A DNA stretch of 64,000 bases from Aliidongia dinghuensis (GCF_014643535.1 NZ_BMJQ01000006.1:186001-250000); one strand, 5' to 3'; shown: positions 42,674 to 52,081, counted from the first letter of the stretch. The notes: generated by a model not told the origin, from the sequence alone. Program-made: numbers and translations.

Positions 42674-43627
42674 ATGCGCATCGATCCCTGGCTGCTCATC
42701 AGCGCACTCGCCTTCTGCGGCCTTGTCGCCGCCGTGATCCTGCTGTCGAGCAGCAGCAAGAAGAAGAGCGTCGCGGTGAAGCGCCTGCAATCGCTGCTGC
42801 CGGACAAAGACTCGAAGCTCGAGCAGCCGGACGAGACGCAGCCCAAAGAGCATCTTTTGGCCCTGCTGCCGTCCGGCCTGCAGCGGCGGATGCGCGGCGC
42901 CCTCGCTGCGACCGGGAACAAGCTGTCGTTCGGCGGACTGGCGCTGGTTGCCCTTGTGTCCGGCGCGGTCACGGCGACCCTCGGGGCGGTGCTCGGGATC
43001 TCGCTCGCCGTCACCGCGATCGCCGTCGTCGTGACCGCGACCGGCTTTCCGTGGTTCCTGCTGCGCTCGCTCAAGGCGAAGCACAGGGCGAACTTCCTGC
43101 GGCTGTTCCCCGACGCGATCGACCTCATCGTGCGCGCCGTGCGCGCAGGCTTGCCGGTCTCGGTGGCACTCGACGCGGCGGGCAAGGAGACGCCGGAGCC
43201 GGTCGGCAGCGAGTTCAGCTACATCATCGCCGATATGCGCATCGGTCTCGATCTCGACGAGGCGCTCGCCCGCGCTGCCCAGCGCATCCGTCTCGTCGAT
43301 TTCGACTTCTTCGTCGCGAGCCTGGTGCTGCAACGCAAGAGCGGCGGCAACCTGTCGGAGACGCTGGCGGTCCTGTCGTCCGTGCTGCGCAAGCGCGAGG
43401 AACTGCGCTCCAAGACCAAGGCCATAACCTCGGAGGCGCGCATGTCGGCCGTCGTGCTCGCGTGCCTGCCGGTCTTCTGCGGTCTCGCGATCCTGTTCCT
43501 CAACCCCAGCTACTTCAGCATCATGCTTACCGATCCCAAAGGGGCCTACGTGATCGGCGGCACGCTTGCGAGCCTGACGCTCGGCATCCTGTCGATGCGC
43601 GTCCTGATCCAGAAGGCGTTGGCATGA
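42674..43627 (+). CDS. tadB: Pilus assembly inner membrane protein TadB
   Basis: A 317-residue platform protein with an N-terminal helix, two central helices (about 85-130) and two at the C-terminus, surrounding a T2SSF cytoplasmic domain (FPDAIDLIVRAVRAGLPVSV, 20 residues). It starts 3 bases after cpaF and overlaps tadC by ATGA. With TadC it forms the inner membrane base of the Flp machine. Confidence 0.94.
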   Translation: MRIDPWLLISALAFCGLVAAVILLSSSSKKKSVAVKRLQSLLPDKDSKLEQPDETQPKEHLLALLPSGLQRRMRGALAATGNKLSFGGLALVALVSGAVTATLGAVLGISLAVTAIAVVVTATGFPWFLLRSLKAKHRANFLRLFPDAIDLIVRAVRAGLPVSVALDAAGKETPEPVGSEFSYIIADMRIGLDLDEALARAAQRIRLVDFDFFVASLVLQRKSGGNLSETLAVLSSVLRKREELRSKTKAITSEARMSAVVLACLPVFCGLAILFLNPSYFSIMLTDPKGAYVIGGTLASLTLGILSMRVLIQKALA

Positions 43628-44562
43628 GCGCGCTTGTCCAGTTCCTGTTCTCGCTGACGGTGCTGTTCGCCATTTTCGCGACGTTGATCGTGTCGCTGCT
43701 GGTCACGCTCATCAACCGGAACCCGGCGCGCCGCGTCAGCGACCGGCTCACGGCCTTCAAGCCGGAGACCGCCAACCGCTCGGCGCTCGTCTCCGGCGGC
43801 AAGCGCTTCGGCGCGCTCGGCCGCAAGCTCGCGGCCACCCCGCTCGTGGGATCCGGTGAGCGGACCAAGGTCGCAGCAGCCCTCGCCGACGCGGGCATCC
43901 GCGGTGCCGACAAGCTCGGCGTCTTCATCGCGACGAAAGCGACGCTGGCGCTTGTCGCGGCATTCGGCTGCTGGTTCGGGCTGCAGGAAATCGGCATGCT
44001 GCCGGCGACGCCGATCATGCGGATCGCGATCGAGATCGGGGCGACGCTCGCGGGCTGGCGGCTGCCCGACATGATCGTCCTGCGCATCGCGGCGCGCCGG
44101 CGCGACATGCTGCGCAGCGGCATCGCCGACGCGCTCGATCTGCTTGTGATCTGCGTTGAAACCGGCCTCGGCCTCGAGCAGGCCCTCGACCGGGTCAGCC
44201 ATGATATCGCCCAAGCGAACCCGGTCATCGCCGAGGAGCTGGCGAAGACGGTCGCCGAGATCCGCGTGCTGCCGCAGATGCGCGACGCGTTCGACAATTT
44301 CGCCAAGCGCTCGGGACTGCCCGCGGTGAAAAGCGTCATGACGACGCTCATCCAGACCATTCAGTACGGCACGCCGCTCGCCCAGTCGCTGCGCGTGCTG
44401 TCGGCCGACATGCGCGCGCACCGCATGCTCGAGATCGAGGAGCGCGCGGCCCGGCTGCCGGTGCTGCTCACGATCCCGCTCATCGTCTTCATTCTGCCCT
44501 GCATGTTCTTCGTGGTGGGCGGCCCCGCCGCCCTCCAGGTCCTTGCCACTTTCAAGGGATAG
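43624..44562 (+). CDS. tadC: Pilus assembly inner membrane protein TadC
   Basis: A 312-residue partner of TadB with the same layout of helices and a T2SSF domain (IADALDLLVICVETGLGLEQ, 20 residues). The last helix reads LLTIPLIVFILPCMFFVVGG in part. The ATG at 43624 overlaps the tadB stop. Homology places the start here although the frame is open from 42580. Confidence 0.94.
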   Translation: MSALVQFLFSLTVLFAIFATLIVSLLVTLINRNPARRVSDRLTAFKPETANRSALVSGGKRFGALGRKLAATPLVGSGERTKVAAALADAGIRGADKLGVFIATKATLALVAAFGCWFGLQEIGMLPATPIMRIAIEIGATLAGWRLPDMIVLRIAARRRDMLRSGIADALDLLVICVETGLGLEQALDRVSHDIAQANPVIAEELAKTVAEIRVLPQMRDAFDNFAKRSGLPAVKSVMTTLIQTIQYGTPLAQSLRVLSADMRAHRMLEIEERAARLPVLLTIPLIVFILPCMFFVVGGPAALQVLATFKG

Positions 44563-44568
44563 ACGGAA

Positions 44569-45414
44569 TTGCCGCACGTCCCCCCTATCTCCGCTCCGCT
44601 GTTCGGCCGCAGCACCCGCCGCGGAGCGGCGCTCGCCCTCGTCCTGGCACTCGGCCTCGCCGGCTGCGCCGCCGAGCCCGCGCCTGACCGGGTCCCGGAG
44701 CTGACCAGCAACGCCGAGAAGGCACGGGTGTCGCAGCAGCTTGCCGAGACGGCGCGCAAGGGCGGTGACTATGCCGGCGCGATCGATCTCTATCGCAAGA
44801 TGCTTGAGGCCGGCGGCGACCCGTTGATCGCCCATCTCGGCCTCGCCGACAGCCTGCTTGCTGCCGGCGTGCTCGATAAGGCGGCAGAGGAATATACGGC
44901 GGCCATCGCAATCGCACCCAACAAGCCGGAGCCGGAGCTCGGTCTCGGGCGGCTGCTGCTCGCGGGTCACCGTCCGGCGGAGGCGCTGACCGCCTTCGAC
45001 GCTGCGCTCAACAAGGGCGGCTCCCGCGCGGCAGCGCTCAACGGCCGGGGTCTGGCGCTCGACTGGCAGAACGATCACGCAGCAGCGCAGCAGGCCTATC
45101 GGGACGGGCTGAAGGACGCGCCTCAGGACCGGGTACTGCACAGCAACTACGGCCTGTCGCTGGCCCTGTCGGGCGACTACGACGGCGCGCTGTCACAATT
45201 GGTGCCGCTCGCCCAGGACGCCCAGGCGACAGTGCGGAATCGGCAGAACTTGGCATTGGTGCTGGGGCTGAAAGGCGATACGGAAGCGGCCCGCCTCGTG
45301 GCCCAGCAAGACCTGGGGCCGGACGCGGTCGAATCGAACCTCAAGTTCTACGAGGCTGTGCGGATCGCTTCGAGTGGCGCTGCCGCCGGCACGACGCCGC
45401 CCGCCCGAGAATAG
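44569..45414 (+). CDS. tadD: TPR lipoprotein TadD
   Basis: A 281-residue lipoprotein (LAGC, Cys33) with about five tetratricopeptide helices pairs from residue 65 on (GGDYAGAIDLYRKMLEAGGD, 20 residues, and later AAALNGRGLALDWQND). TadD acts as a pilotin-like factor for Flp pilus assembly. The start codon is TTG at 44569 with AAGGGA eight bases upstream. It ends 4 bases before the next gene. Confidence 0.9.
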   Translation: MPHVPPISAPLFGRSTRRGAALALVLALGLAGCAAEPAPDRVPELTSNAEKARVSQQLAETARKGGDYAGAIDLYRKMLEAGGDPLIAHLGLADSLLAAGVLDKAAEEYTAAIAIAPNKPEPELGLGRLLLAGHRPAEALTAFDAALNKGGSRAAALNGRGLALDWQNDHAAAQQAYRDGLKDAPQDRVLHSNYGLSLALSGDYDGALSQLVPLAQDAQATVRNRQNLALVLGLKGDTEAARLVAQQDLGPDAVESNLKFYEAVRIASSGAAAGTTPPARE

Positions 45415-45418
45415 TCAG

Positions 45419-46690
45419 ATGGCCGCGCGCGCTCCCGCTCGAGAGGCCCTGACGCGCGTGGTCGCCGAGACGCGCGGCTCCGTCGCCGTCCTGACGGCGA
45501 TATGCCTGCCGCTGCTCCTGATGCTGGTTGGCCTCGCTGTCGAACTGACGAATTGGACGGCCATCCGCCGGGAATTGCAGCGGACGGCCGACTTGGCCGC
45601 CCTCGCCGGGACAGCGCAGTTCGCTGCAGCAAACGCCTCGAATGCCGCAGCTAATGCCGCAGCTTCGCTCGCCGAGCTCAACGGCGTCACGGGCGCTGCC
45701 AGCCGCACCTGGAACGCGTCGACCGCGACGCTCACCGACAACGACATCACCGTCACGATCGGCGGCGGCATTCGCAACGCCGCCGACACGCTCGTGACGG
45801 TGACGGTCACAGAGACGGTGCCGCTCATCCTGACCAAATTGCTCACCTCTGCGGCCAGCGTGACGGTCAGTGCGACAAGTGCGGCGGAGTATATGTCCGT
45901 CCCGGCCTGCATCCTGGCGCTCAAGACCAGCAGCACGGGGATTACCGGGCAAGGCAATCCGGACCTGTCTCTGACCGGATGTAGCCTGCGCTCGAATAGC
46001 AACATATCGGCAGGCGGAAGCGCCATTATCTCCGCGCCCTACCTGTTTGCCAACGGGACGATCACCGGCTCGGGCATCGACGGGTCGGCTTACCCCAATT
46101 CGGGCACCATCGCCGACCCCTACGCATCGAACGCGGCGATCCAAGCGGCGTTCAGCCAGGTTGCTTCCAGCAGCGGCCCGTCATTCTCCGATAGCCCGAA
46201 GGGCGTCGACACGTTGTCCCCGGGCTCCTATTCCAGCTGGAACATCAAGGGGACGGTCACGCTCGATCCGGGCATCTATTACGTAAATGGCTCGATCTCG
46301 TTCGGCTCGCAGGCCAGCGTCTCGGGCAACGGCGTCACGATCGTTACCAGCGGCTCGGTCAGCGGGACGGGCGGCGCATCGCTCTCCTTGTCCGCCGCCA
46401 CGACAGCCGATGCGACGAACGGCGCGATCCCGGGCATCGTCTTCGCCGGAAACTCAACGGCGAGCTCGTCCTTGAGCGGCAACAATTCGCCAAGCATAAC
46501 GGGCGTCGTTTATTACCCCAACGGCACGCTTTTCTTCCAGGGCGACGCCCAGGGCGGTTCATCCGGCTGCCTCCAAGTGGTTGCGGCCGCGATCACGCTC
46601 TCCGGCAACAGCCAGATGGCAACGAACTGCTCGGCCTACGGCACCCCGATATTCGGCGACAGATCACCCTTGATAGGCCTCGTCAGATGA
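45419..46690 (+). CDS. TadG-like pilus-associated protein with beta-rich domain
   Basis: A 423-residue protein. Residues 15-50 are a pseudopilin/TadG-type N-terminus (ETRGSVAVLTAICLPLLLML, 20 residues) with Flp-like basic flank. TadG proteins often carry a von Willebrand A domain; I see none. Instead residues 160-423 are rich in Gly, Ser, Asn and Thr with strand-forming blocks (GTVTLDPGIYYVNGSISFGS, 20 residues), looking like a right-handed beta-helix. A surface or adhesive role is inference. It overlaps the following TadE-like gene by ATGA. Confidence 0.82.
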   Translation: MAARAPAREALTRVVAETRGSVAVLTAICLPLLLMLVGLAVELTNWTAIRRELQRTADLAALAGTAQFAAANASNAAANAAASLAELNGVTGAASRTWNASTATLTDNDITVTIGGGIRNAADTLVTVTVTETVPLILTKLLTSAASVTVSATSAAEYMSVPACILALKTSSTGITGQGNPDLSLTGCSLRSNSNISAGGSAIISAPYLFANGTITGSGIDGSAYPNSGTIADPYASNAAIQAAFSQVASSSGPSFSDSPKGVDTLSPGSYSSWNIKGTVTLDPGIYYVNGSISFGSQASVSGNGVTIVTSGSVSGTGGASLSLSAATTADATNGAIPGIVFAGNSTASSSLSGNNSPSITGVVYYPNGTLFFQGDAQGGSSGCLQVVAAAITLSGNSQMATNCSAYGTPIFGDRSPLIGLVR

Positions 46691-47148
46691 TTGCCCATCG
46701 ACATCGGATATGCGGCGAGGCGGCCGGCACCGCGGCGGTCGAATTTGCCCTCATCGCCCCCCTCCTATTGCTCGTGGTCGGCATCCTGTGCGATTTCGGC
46801 TTCGCCTTTCGCGCAAAGGCCGAGCTGGCCGAGTCGGTCGCGGCGGGCATGCAGTATGCGACGCTCGCGAGCACCAACGTATCGACCACGCAGGTCACAA
46901 CAATCGTCGCCCAGAAGCTGAGCCTGCCGAGCGGCAATGTCACCGTCAGCGGCCCGAGCTGCTATTGCGTCACGGGCACGCCGGCCGCGACGACCCCCAT
47001 CGCCTGTTCGAGCATCTGCTCCGACGGCTCGTCGCCAGGCCTCTACCTCAATATCGCCGCGACCTACACCTACACGACGCAGCTGCCGGCCTTGAGCCAT
47101 CTCGTGAATCCGACGTTTCAAGAAACGGCTTTCGTGCGACTGAGATGA
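46687..47148 (+). CDS. TadE-family pseudopilin
   Basis: A 153-residue protein with the TadE motif GTAAVEFALIAPLLLLVVGI (20 residues, about 14-33), where Glu and the preceding Gly set a prepilin-peptidase site. The C-terminal periplasmic part has four Cys (SCYCV, ACSSICS), which may form disulfides. It overlaps genes on both sides by ATGA. It is likely a minor pilin. Confidence 0.9.
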   Translation: MIAHRHRICGEAAGTAAVEFALIAPLLLLVVGILCDFGFAFRAKAELAESVAAGMQYATLASTNVSTTQVTTIVAQKLSLPSGNVTVSGPSCYCVTGTPAATTPIACSSICSDGSSPGLYLNIAATYTYTTQLPALSHLVNPTFQETAFVRLR

Positions 47149-47564
47149 GTCGCGCCCTCAAAAGCCTTGCGCGCGATAAGCGCGGCACCGTCACGGCCGA
47201 GTTCGCCGCGGTCGCCGCACTCTTTTTCAGCATTGTCTTCTTCGTGATCGGCTTGAGCGTGCTCGGCTGGGCGCGCAGCGCTCTCGAACTGAGCGCGTTC
47301 CAGACGGCACGATGTGTCGCGATCGGTTCGACCGACTGCACGAGCCCGTCCCAATATGCGTCGACCATCCTGCAATCCTGGGGTGCGAGCTCGCTCCTTC
47401 CCCCGGTCCAGGTGAGCGTTCAATCCGCTTCCTCGTGCGGCGCCACGTCCGGCGGATATGTGCAGGTGACAGTTGCCTCCTCGGCATCGGGCTTGTGGAA
47501 CGTCTCGCCCTTCCTGAGCAGCATCGTGCTCAGTGCCAGCGCATGCTATCCGAGTTCCGCGTAA
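47145..47564 (+). CDS. TadE/TadF-family pseudopilin
   Basis: A 139-residue minor pilin-like protein: GTVTAEFAAVAALFFSIVFF (20 residues, about 14-33) is the processed N-terminal helix, with a short periplasmic domain carrying Cys pairs (ARCVAIGSTDCTS and SSCGATSG). It is the last of three TadE/F/G-type genes coupled by ATGA overlaps. A 98-base AT-richer gap follows before cpaE. Confidence 0.88.
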   Translation: MSRALKSLARDKRGTVTAEFAAVAALFFSIVFFVIGLSVLGWARSALELSAFQTARCVAIGSTDCTSPSQYASTILQSWGASSLLPPVQVSVQSASSCGATSGGYVQVTVASSASGLWNVSPFLSSIVLSASACYPSSA

Positions 47565-47662
47565 GTCCGCGCCTGAATATTCCTCATAAATCTCGATGTT
47601 TACTCAAGATAAACAAATCCTAACTATTTTTGGCGCGTGCCCAATCATTGGCGAGCTGGCGG

Positions 47663-48874
47663 ATGCAGATAGCGGCGGAGCGAAAAGAACTCGAGGATTC
47701 GGCAGCGCGGGAACGTTTCGCGGCGTTCGTGACCGATGAGGCGAGCATCGAGCTTATTCGCCAGTGCGCCGGCGACATGGGGCTGCCGGCGAACGCGGTG
47801 CATCGCGGCGACATCGGTGCGGCGATCGCGTATCTGGAGAAGACCCGCTCGCCGAAATCGCTGATCGTCGATCTCACGGGCGCCGAGCCGGCGCTGACCC
47901 GGATCCAGCAGCTGGCGGAAGTGTGCGAGCCGGGCGTCTCGGTCGTCGCCATCGGCGACCGCAACGACGTCGGGCTTTATCGCGACCTGCTGGGCGTCGG
48001 CATCAGCGACTATATCGTGAAGCCCATTCCGCTCGTGCTGCTGCAAAAAGCGATGAATGGGCTGCTCGGCATCGCCGACGTCGGCCATACGCCGCTCGGC
48101 CAGAAACTCGGCAAGGTCATCAGCGTGGTCGGCATGCGCGGCGGCGTCGGCGCCTCGATGCTCGCGACCAATCTCGCCTGGGGCTTCGCCAACAAGCGGC
48201 ATCGCCGGGTAGCGCTCGTCGATCTCGACCTCAAGTTCGGCGCCTGCGGCCTCATGCTGGGCGTCAAGGCCGAAAGCGGCTTGCGCGAGGCGCTCGAGCG
48301 GCCGGTGCGCGTCGACGAGCAGTTCATCCAGCGGGCCACGATTCAGTGCGGCGACCGCCTGTCGCTCTTGACCTGCCTGGAAAGTGTCAACGACCCGATC
48401 ACCGTCGATCCCGCAGCACTGCCCCGGCTGGTCGACCTGCTGCGCCGGGAATTCCACTATGTCGTGCTGGACGCGCCGCGCGGAAACAGCGCGATGCTGG
48501 CCCAGGCGCTCGAACTCGCAAGCGCGCGCGTCCTGGTCGTCGACCAGACCACGCATGCCATCCGCGACACGCTGGCGCTGCGCAAGTCTTACAACCTGAC
48601 CCAGGACGACGGCCGTAACCTGATGGTGCTCAACCGGTTCGGCGAGTCGGGCAAGGTCGGCATCCCGACCAAGGAGATGGAAGAGGTGCTGCGCGCCCGG
48701 TTCGACACGATCGTGCCGTTCGACGCGAAGAGCGTCATGTTCGCGGCCAATGCCGGCATCCCGCTTCTGACCCGCCGCGGGCCGGCGGCCAAGGCGATCG
48801 AGCAACTGGCCGAGAAGCTCGGCGGGCAGGCGCCGCAGCAGCGCCGGCCCTGGTGGCGCCTGTTCGGCAAATAA
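47663..48874 (+). CDS. cpaE: Pilus localisation ATPase CpaE/TadZ
   Basis: A 403-residue protein: an atypical receiver-like N-terminal domain (about 20-140, SDYIVKPIPLVLLQKAM at its end) and a MinD/ParA-type ATPase domain. Its P-loop is VGMRGGVGAS (157-165), the deviant form without the canonical Lys-Thr that CpaE/TadZ proteins show. CpaE positions the secretin and pilus at a cell pole. I take ATG 47663; TTG 47630 is in frame but has no ribosome site. In most tad loci this gene precedes cpaF; here it is at the distal end, possibly with its own promoter. Confidence 0.93.
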   Translation: MQIAAERKELEDSAARERFAAFVTDEASIELIRQCAGDMGLPANAVHRGDIGAAIAYLEKTRSPKSLIVDLTGAEPALTRIQQLAEVCEPGVSVVAIGDRNDVGLYRDLLGVGISDYIVKPIPLVLLQKAMNGLLGIADVGHTPLGQKLGKVISVVGMRGGVGASMLATNLAWGFANKRHRRVALVDLDLKFGACGLMLGVKAESGLREALERPVRVDEQFIQRATIQCGDRLSLLTCLESVNDPITVDPAALPRLVDLLRREFHYVVLDAPRGNSAMLAQALELASARVLVVDQTTHAIRDTLALRKSYNLTQDDGRNLMVLNRFGESGKVGIPTKEMEEVLRARFDTIVPFDAKSVMFAANAGIPLLTRRGPAAKAIEQLAEKLGGQAPQQRRPWWRLFGK

Positions 48875-48881
48875 GGCTTCG

Positions 48882-49709
48882 TCAGGCCGGCAGACCCAAC
48901 AGCGCTCGCGCCTCCGCCGGGGTCGCCGGCCTGGCGTCGTAGCGGGCGCAGAGTGCCGCTGCGGCCTCGACCAGTTCGGCATTGCTGCGGGCAAGCCGGT
49001 CCTTGGTGATGCGGATATTGTCCTCGAGCCCGGTGCGCACGGCGTCGCCGCGGCGCGCCAGCACCCATTCCATCACCTCGGCCTGATGGCGCCCGATGCC
49101 GGCCGCGGTCCAGGTCGCGCGCGGCAGCACACGCCTGAGCTCGTTCAGCATCAGGTCGATGATCGGCTCCTCGGCCGGCAGCGCGTTCTTGATGCCCATG
49201 ACGAACTGCACATGCGGCCGCTCGTCGATGAGGCCGGCCTCGATGAGCCGGCGCGCACCGTGCAGATGCGAGAGGTCGAACGCCTCGATCTCCGGCCGCG
49301 TGCCGTACTTCTTCATCTCGCTCGCGAGCGTGTCGATCAGCGCCGGCTGGTTCTCGTAGATGATGCTCGGGAAATTGACCGAGCCGGTGGCGAGCGAGGC
49401 CATGTCGGGAGCGAGCGAGAGGGCGCTTGCCCGGGCGGCCGGATCCCGGCCGCGGCCGCCGGTCGAGAATTGCACGATCATGCCCGGGCAATGCTTGCGC
49501 ACGCCGTCCTGCACGGCCGCGAACAACGCCGGGTCCGACGACGAGCTTTCGTCCGGATTGCGGACATGGATATGCACGATCGTGGCGCCGGCCTCGAACG
49601 CTTCGTGCGTCGACTCGATCTGCTCGGCGACGGTGACCGGCACCGCGGGATTGTCCTTCTTGCGCGGCACGGAGCCGGTGATGGCGACGGTGATGGGCAC
49701 GGGTCGCAT
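48882..49709 (-). CDS. Beta-keto acid cleavage enzyme (BKACE/Kce family)
   Basis: A 275-residue TIM-barrel enzyme of the 3-keto-5-aminohexanoate cleavage (BKACE) family, which condenses a beta-keto acid with acetyl-CoA to give acetoacetate and a new CoA ester. Zinc ligands His46 and His48 are in VHIHVRNP; VQFSTGGRG, ATGSVNFPS and TAAGIGRHQ are family blocks. It is the last gene of the catB-catC-catA-benABCD operon, 32 bases after benD. 3-oxoadipate, the product of the ortho pathway, is a beta-keto acid, so I infer it as the likely substrate. Confidence 0.88.
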   Translation of the reverse strand: MRPVPITVAITGSVPRKKDNPAVPVTVAEQIESTHEAFEAGATIVHIHVRNPDESSSSDPALFAAVQDGVRKHCPGMIVQFSTGGRGRDPAARASALSLAPDMASLATGSVNFPSIIYENQPALIDTLASEMKKYGTRPEIEAFDLSHLHGARRLIEAGLIDERPHVQFVMGIKNALPAEEPIIDLMLNELRRVLPRATWTAAGIGRHQAEVMEWVLARRGDAVRTGLEDNIRITKDRLARSNAELVEAAAALCARYDARPATPAEARALLGLPA

Positions 49710-49741
49710 CGGCGTTTTCCTCCCTTTATTGACTATCCGGC

Positions 49742-50521
49742 TCAGCCGAGGTCGCCGCCCGCCACCGGCAGGATCGTGCCGGTGATGTAGGAGGCCTCGT
49801 CGGAGGCCAGGAATAGAATCGCGGCCGCCTGTTCGTCGAGTGTACCGTACCGCTTCATCAGGCTCGACTCCGTCGTCTGCTCGACGATGCGCCGGTACCA
49901 GCGCGCCTCATCCTCGCTCTGGTCCGCCGGGTTGCGCGGCACGCGGCGTGGCGGCGCCTCGGTGCCGCCTGGCGCCGTGCCGACGACGCGGATGCCGTGC
50001 TCGGCATATTCGAAGGCGAGCGACGCGGTGACGGCGTTGACCCCGCCCTTGGCCGCCGCATAGGGCACACGATGGACGCCGCGCGTCGCGACCGACGACA
50101 CGTTGACGATGACGCCATGCCCGCGTCGGAGCATGTGCGGCAGCACCGCATGGCAGCCCCAGAGCGTCGGGAACAGCGAGCGGCGCACCTCGGCCTCGAT
50201 CTCCGGCTCCCGGTACTCGGCATAGGGCTTGGCCCAGATCGTGCCGCCGACATTGTTGACCAGGATGTCGATCCGGCCGAACCGCTCGGCTGCCCGGGCC
50301 ATCACCTCGACCGCGCCGGCATAGGTCTCGAGATCGGCCGTGACCGCGAGCACGGTGCCGCCGGCCTTCGCGAGCTCCGCCGCGACCTCGGGGAGGAATT
50401 GGGCCCGGTCGGCCAGCACAACGGCGGCACCTTCCGCCGCGGCACGCTCGGCGACCCGATGGCCGATGCCTTGGGCGGCACCGGTCACCACCATGACCTT
50501 GTCGTCGAACCGGCGGGTCAT
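49742..50521 (-). CDS. benD: Benzoate cis-diol dehydrogenase
   Basis: A 259-residue SDR that oxidises 1,6-dihydroxycyclohexa-2,4-diene-1-carboxylate to catechol with loss of CO2, making NADH. TGAAQGIG is the cofactor motif; Ser and YxxxK are in NVSSVATRGVHRVPYAAAKG (20 residues). The block APGGTEAPPRRVPRN is typical of BenD. The ATG at 50521 overlaps the benC stop. Its place after benABC confirms the call. Confidence 0.95.
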   Translation of the reverse strand: MTRRFDDKVMVVTGAAQGIGHRVAERAAAEGAAVVLADRAQFLPEVAAELAKAGGTVLAVTADLETYAGAVEVMARAAERFGRIDILVNNVGGTIWAKPYAEYREPEIEAEVRRSLFPTLWGCHAVLPHMLRRGHGVIVNVSSVATRGVHRVPYAAAKGGVNAVTASLAFEYAEHGIRVVGTAPGGTEAPPRRVPRNPADQSEDEARWYRRIVEQTTESSLMKRYGTLDEQAAAILFLASDEASYITGTILPVAGGDLG

Positions 50522-51540
50522 GGCGCGCTCGCTTCGGCGCTGGGCGCGAACTTCTCGTAATGGAAGTTCACGGGCGAGACGCCCTGGTCGCGGAAATAGA
50601 TGCGCACGGCCTCGACCATCGGCGGGGGCCCGCACAGATAGACGTCGACCTCGCCGGCGTTCAGATGCTCCGCCGTCAGGTGATGGGTGACATAGCCCTT
50701 GAGCGGATGGTTGCTGCCGGCGTCGGCGACGCAGGTCGCGAAGGTGAAGTTTGGAATAGCACGGGCGAGCTGCTCGAGTGCCGGGATCTCGACCAGGTCG
50801 GCGTCGGTCGTGACACCATAGATCAGGTGGATCGGCTGAGCGCTGCCGGTCGCCGCGAGCTGACCCAGCATGGACAGGAACGGTGCCAGGCCCGTGCCGC
50901 CGGCCAGCATCAGGACCGGCCGCTTGACGTCGCGCAGGTAGAAGCCGCCGAGCGGCCCGCGCAGCACGAGCCGGTCGCCGGGCTTGGCCGCCTCGGTCAG
51001 ATAGCCGCTCATCACCCCACCCGGCACGTTGCGGATCAGGAAGGTCGCGGTCTCCGCCCCCGGCGGCGAGCTGAAGGAATAGGCGCGCGTCTCCATCGTG
51101 CCCGGCACGCGGATGCTGACGTATTGCCCGGGCAGGAAGGCGAGCCGGCTCACGTCCGGCAGCTTCAGGGACAGGCTGATCGTGCTCGCCGACAGGCGCT
51201 CGACTGAGATGACCTCGCCTTCGATGTCGCTCGCCTTGGTCTTGCACACCTCCGACGAGGCCGCGATGCGCACGACGCAGTCGGTCTTGGGGCGCATCTG
51301 GCAGGTCAGGCAATAGCCCTCCGCCGCCTCATCGTCGCTGAGCGCGTCCTCAATGTAGGATCCGCCGTCGTATTCGCCGGCCTCGCAGAAGCTCTTGCAG
51401 GTGCCGCAGGCGCCGTCGCGGCAGTCGATCGGGATGTTGATGCCCTGGCGATAGGCGGCATCGGCCACGCTCTCGCCCTGAGCGCTCTCGACGAAACGGG
51501 TGACACCGTCTTCGAAATTGAGCGCAATCTTGAAGCCCAT
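50518..51540 (-). CDS. benC: Benzoate 1,2-dioxygenase reductase component
   Basis: A 340-residue NADH:dioxygenase reductase. N-terminal plant-type 2Fe-2S ferredoxin domain with Cys40, Cys45, Cys48 (CRDGACGTC) and Cys80 (CLTCQ). The FAD domain has RAYSFSS and the NAD domain GGTGLAPFLSML and YLCGPPPMVEAV. It passes electrons from NADH to BenAB. It is 39 bases downstream of benB and overlaps benD by 4 bases. Confidence 0.96.
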   Translation of the reverse strand: MGFKIALNFEDGVTRFVESAQGESVADAAYRQGINIPIDCRDGACGTCKSFCEAGEYDGGSYIEDALSDDEAAEGYCLTCQMRPKTDCVVRIAASSEVCKTKASDIEGEVISVERLSASTISLSLKLPDVSRLAFLPGQYVSIRVPGTMETRAYSFSSPPGAETATFLIRNVPGGVMSGYLTEAAKPGDRLVLRGPLGGFYLRDVKRPVLMLAGGTGLAPFLSMLGQLAATGSAQPIHLIYGVTTDADLVEIPALEQLARAIPNFTFATCVADAGSNHPLKGYVTHHLTAEHLNAGEVDVYLCGPPPMVEAVRIYFRDQGVSPVNFHYEKFAPSAEASAP

Positions 51541-51579
51541 GGGACACCTCCTCGGCCGCGGTCGCCCGCGGCCGATCGG

Positions 51580-52071
51580 TCAGATGTGATAGATGTCGAT
51601 GACGTGGCGGATGTAATCGTTCTTGAGCACGACCTTCTTCTTCGCGATCAGCGGGGTCTCGCCCGTGGTGTCGAGCGTGTAGAACGACGTGCCGAAGTAA
51701 GTATCCGCGGTCTTGTATTTGAAGCTGAACGTCACCCAGTTGAACCGAACGCGGCAGCTGCCGGGCTCCCGGTCGAGGATCTCGATATTGCTGATGTTGT
51801 GCGAGGTCCTGGCCTCGGGCAGGCTGGTCGCGCTCGACCGCTCGGTCTTGATCCGGAACACACGGTCTTCGATGCCGTTGCGGTTCGCGTAATAGATCAA
51901 CGAGATCTCGCGGTGCGGGTCATTGACCAGCTCGCCGTCATCGTCCCAGGCCGGCATCCAGAACTCGGCATCCGGGCGATAGAGCGTCAGCCATTCGTCC
52001 CACTGCTTGTCGTCGAGCAGACGGGCCTCGCGATAGAGGAACGCCTGAAGCGTTTCGTAGGAAATCGTCAT
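51580..52071 (-). CDS. benB: Benzoate 1,2-dioxygenase small (beta) subunit
   Basis: A 163-residue ring-hydroxylating dioxygenase beta subunit with an NTF2-like fold. The start of homology is MTISYETLQAFLYREARLLD (20 residues) at ATG 52071; the frame is open further upstream into benA. DEWLTLYRPDAEFWMPAWDD (20 residues) is typical of BenB/XylY. It has no cofactor and stabilises the alpha3beta3 hexamer with BenA. It is 10 bases downstream of benA. Confidence 0.95.
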   Translation of the reverse strand: MTISYETLQAFLYREARLLDDKQWDEWLTLYRPDAEFWMPAWDDDGELVNDPHREISLIYYANRNGIEDRVFRIKTERSSATSLPEARTSHNISNIEILDREPGSCRVRFNWVTFSFKYKTADTYFGTSFYTLDTTGETPLIAKKKVVLKNDYIRHVIDIYHI

Positions 52072-52081
52072 GGCGGCCTCC

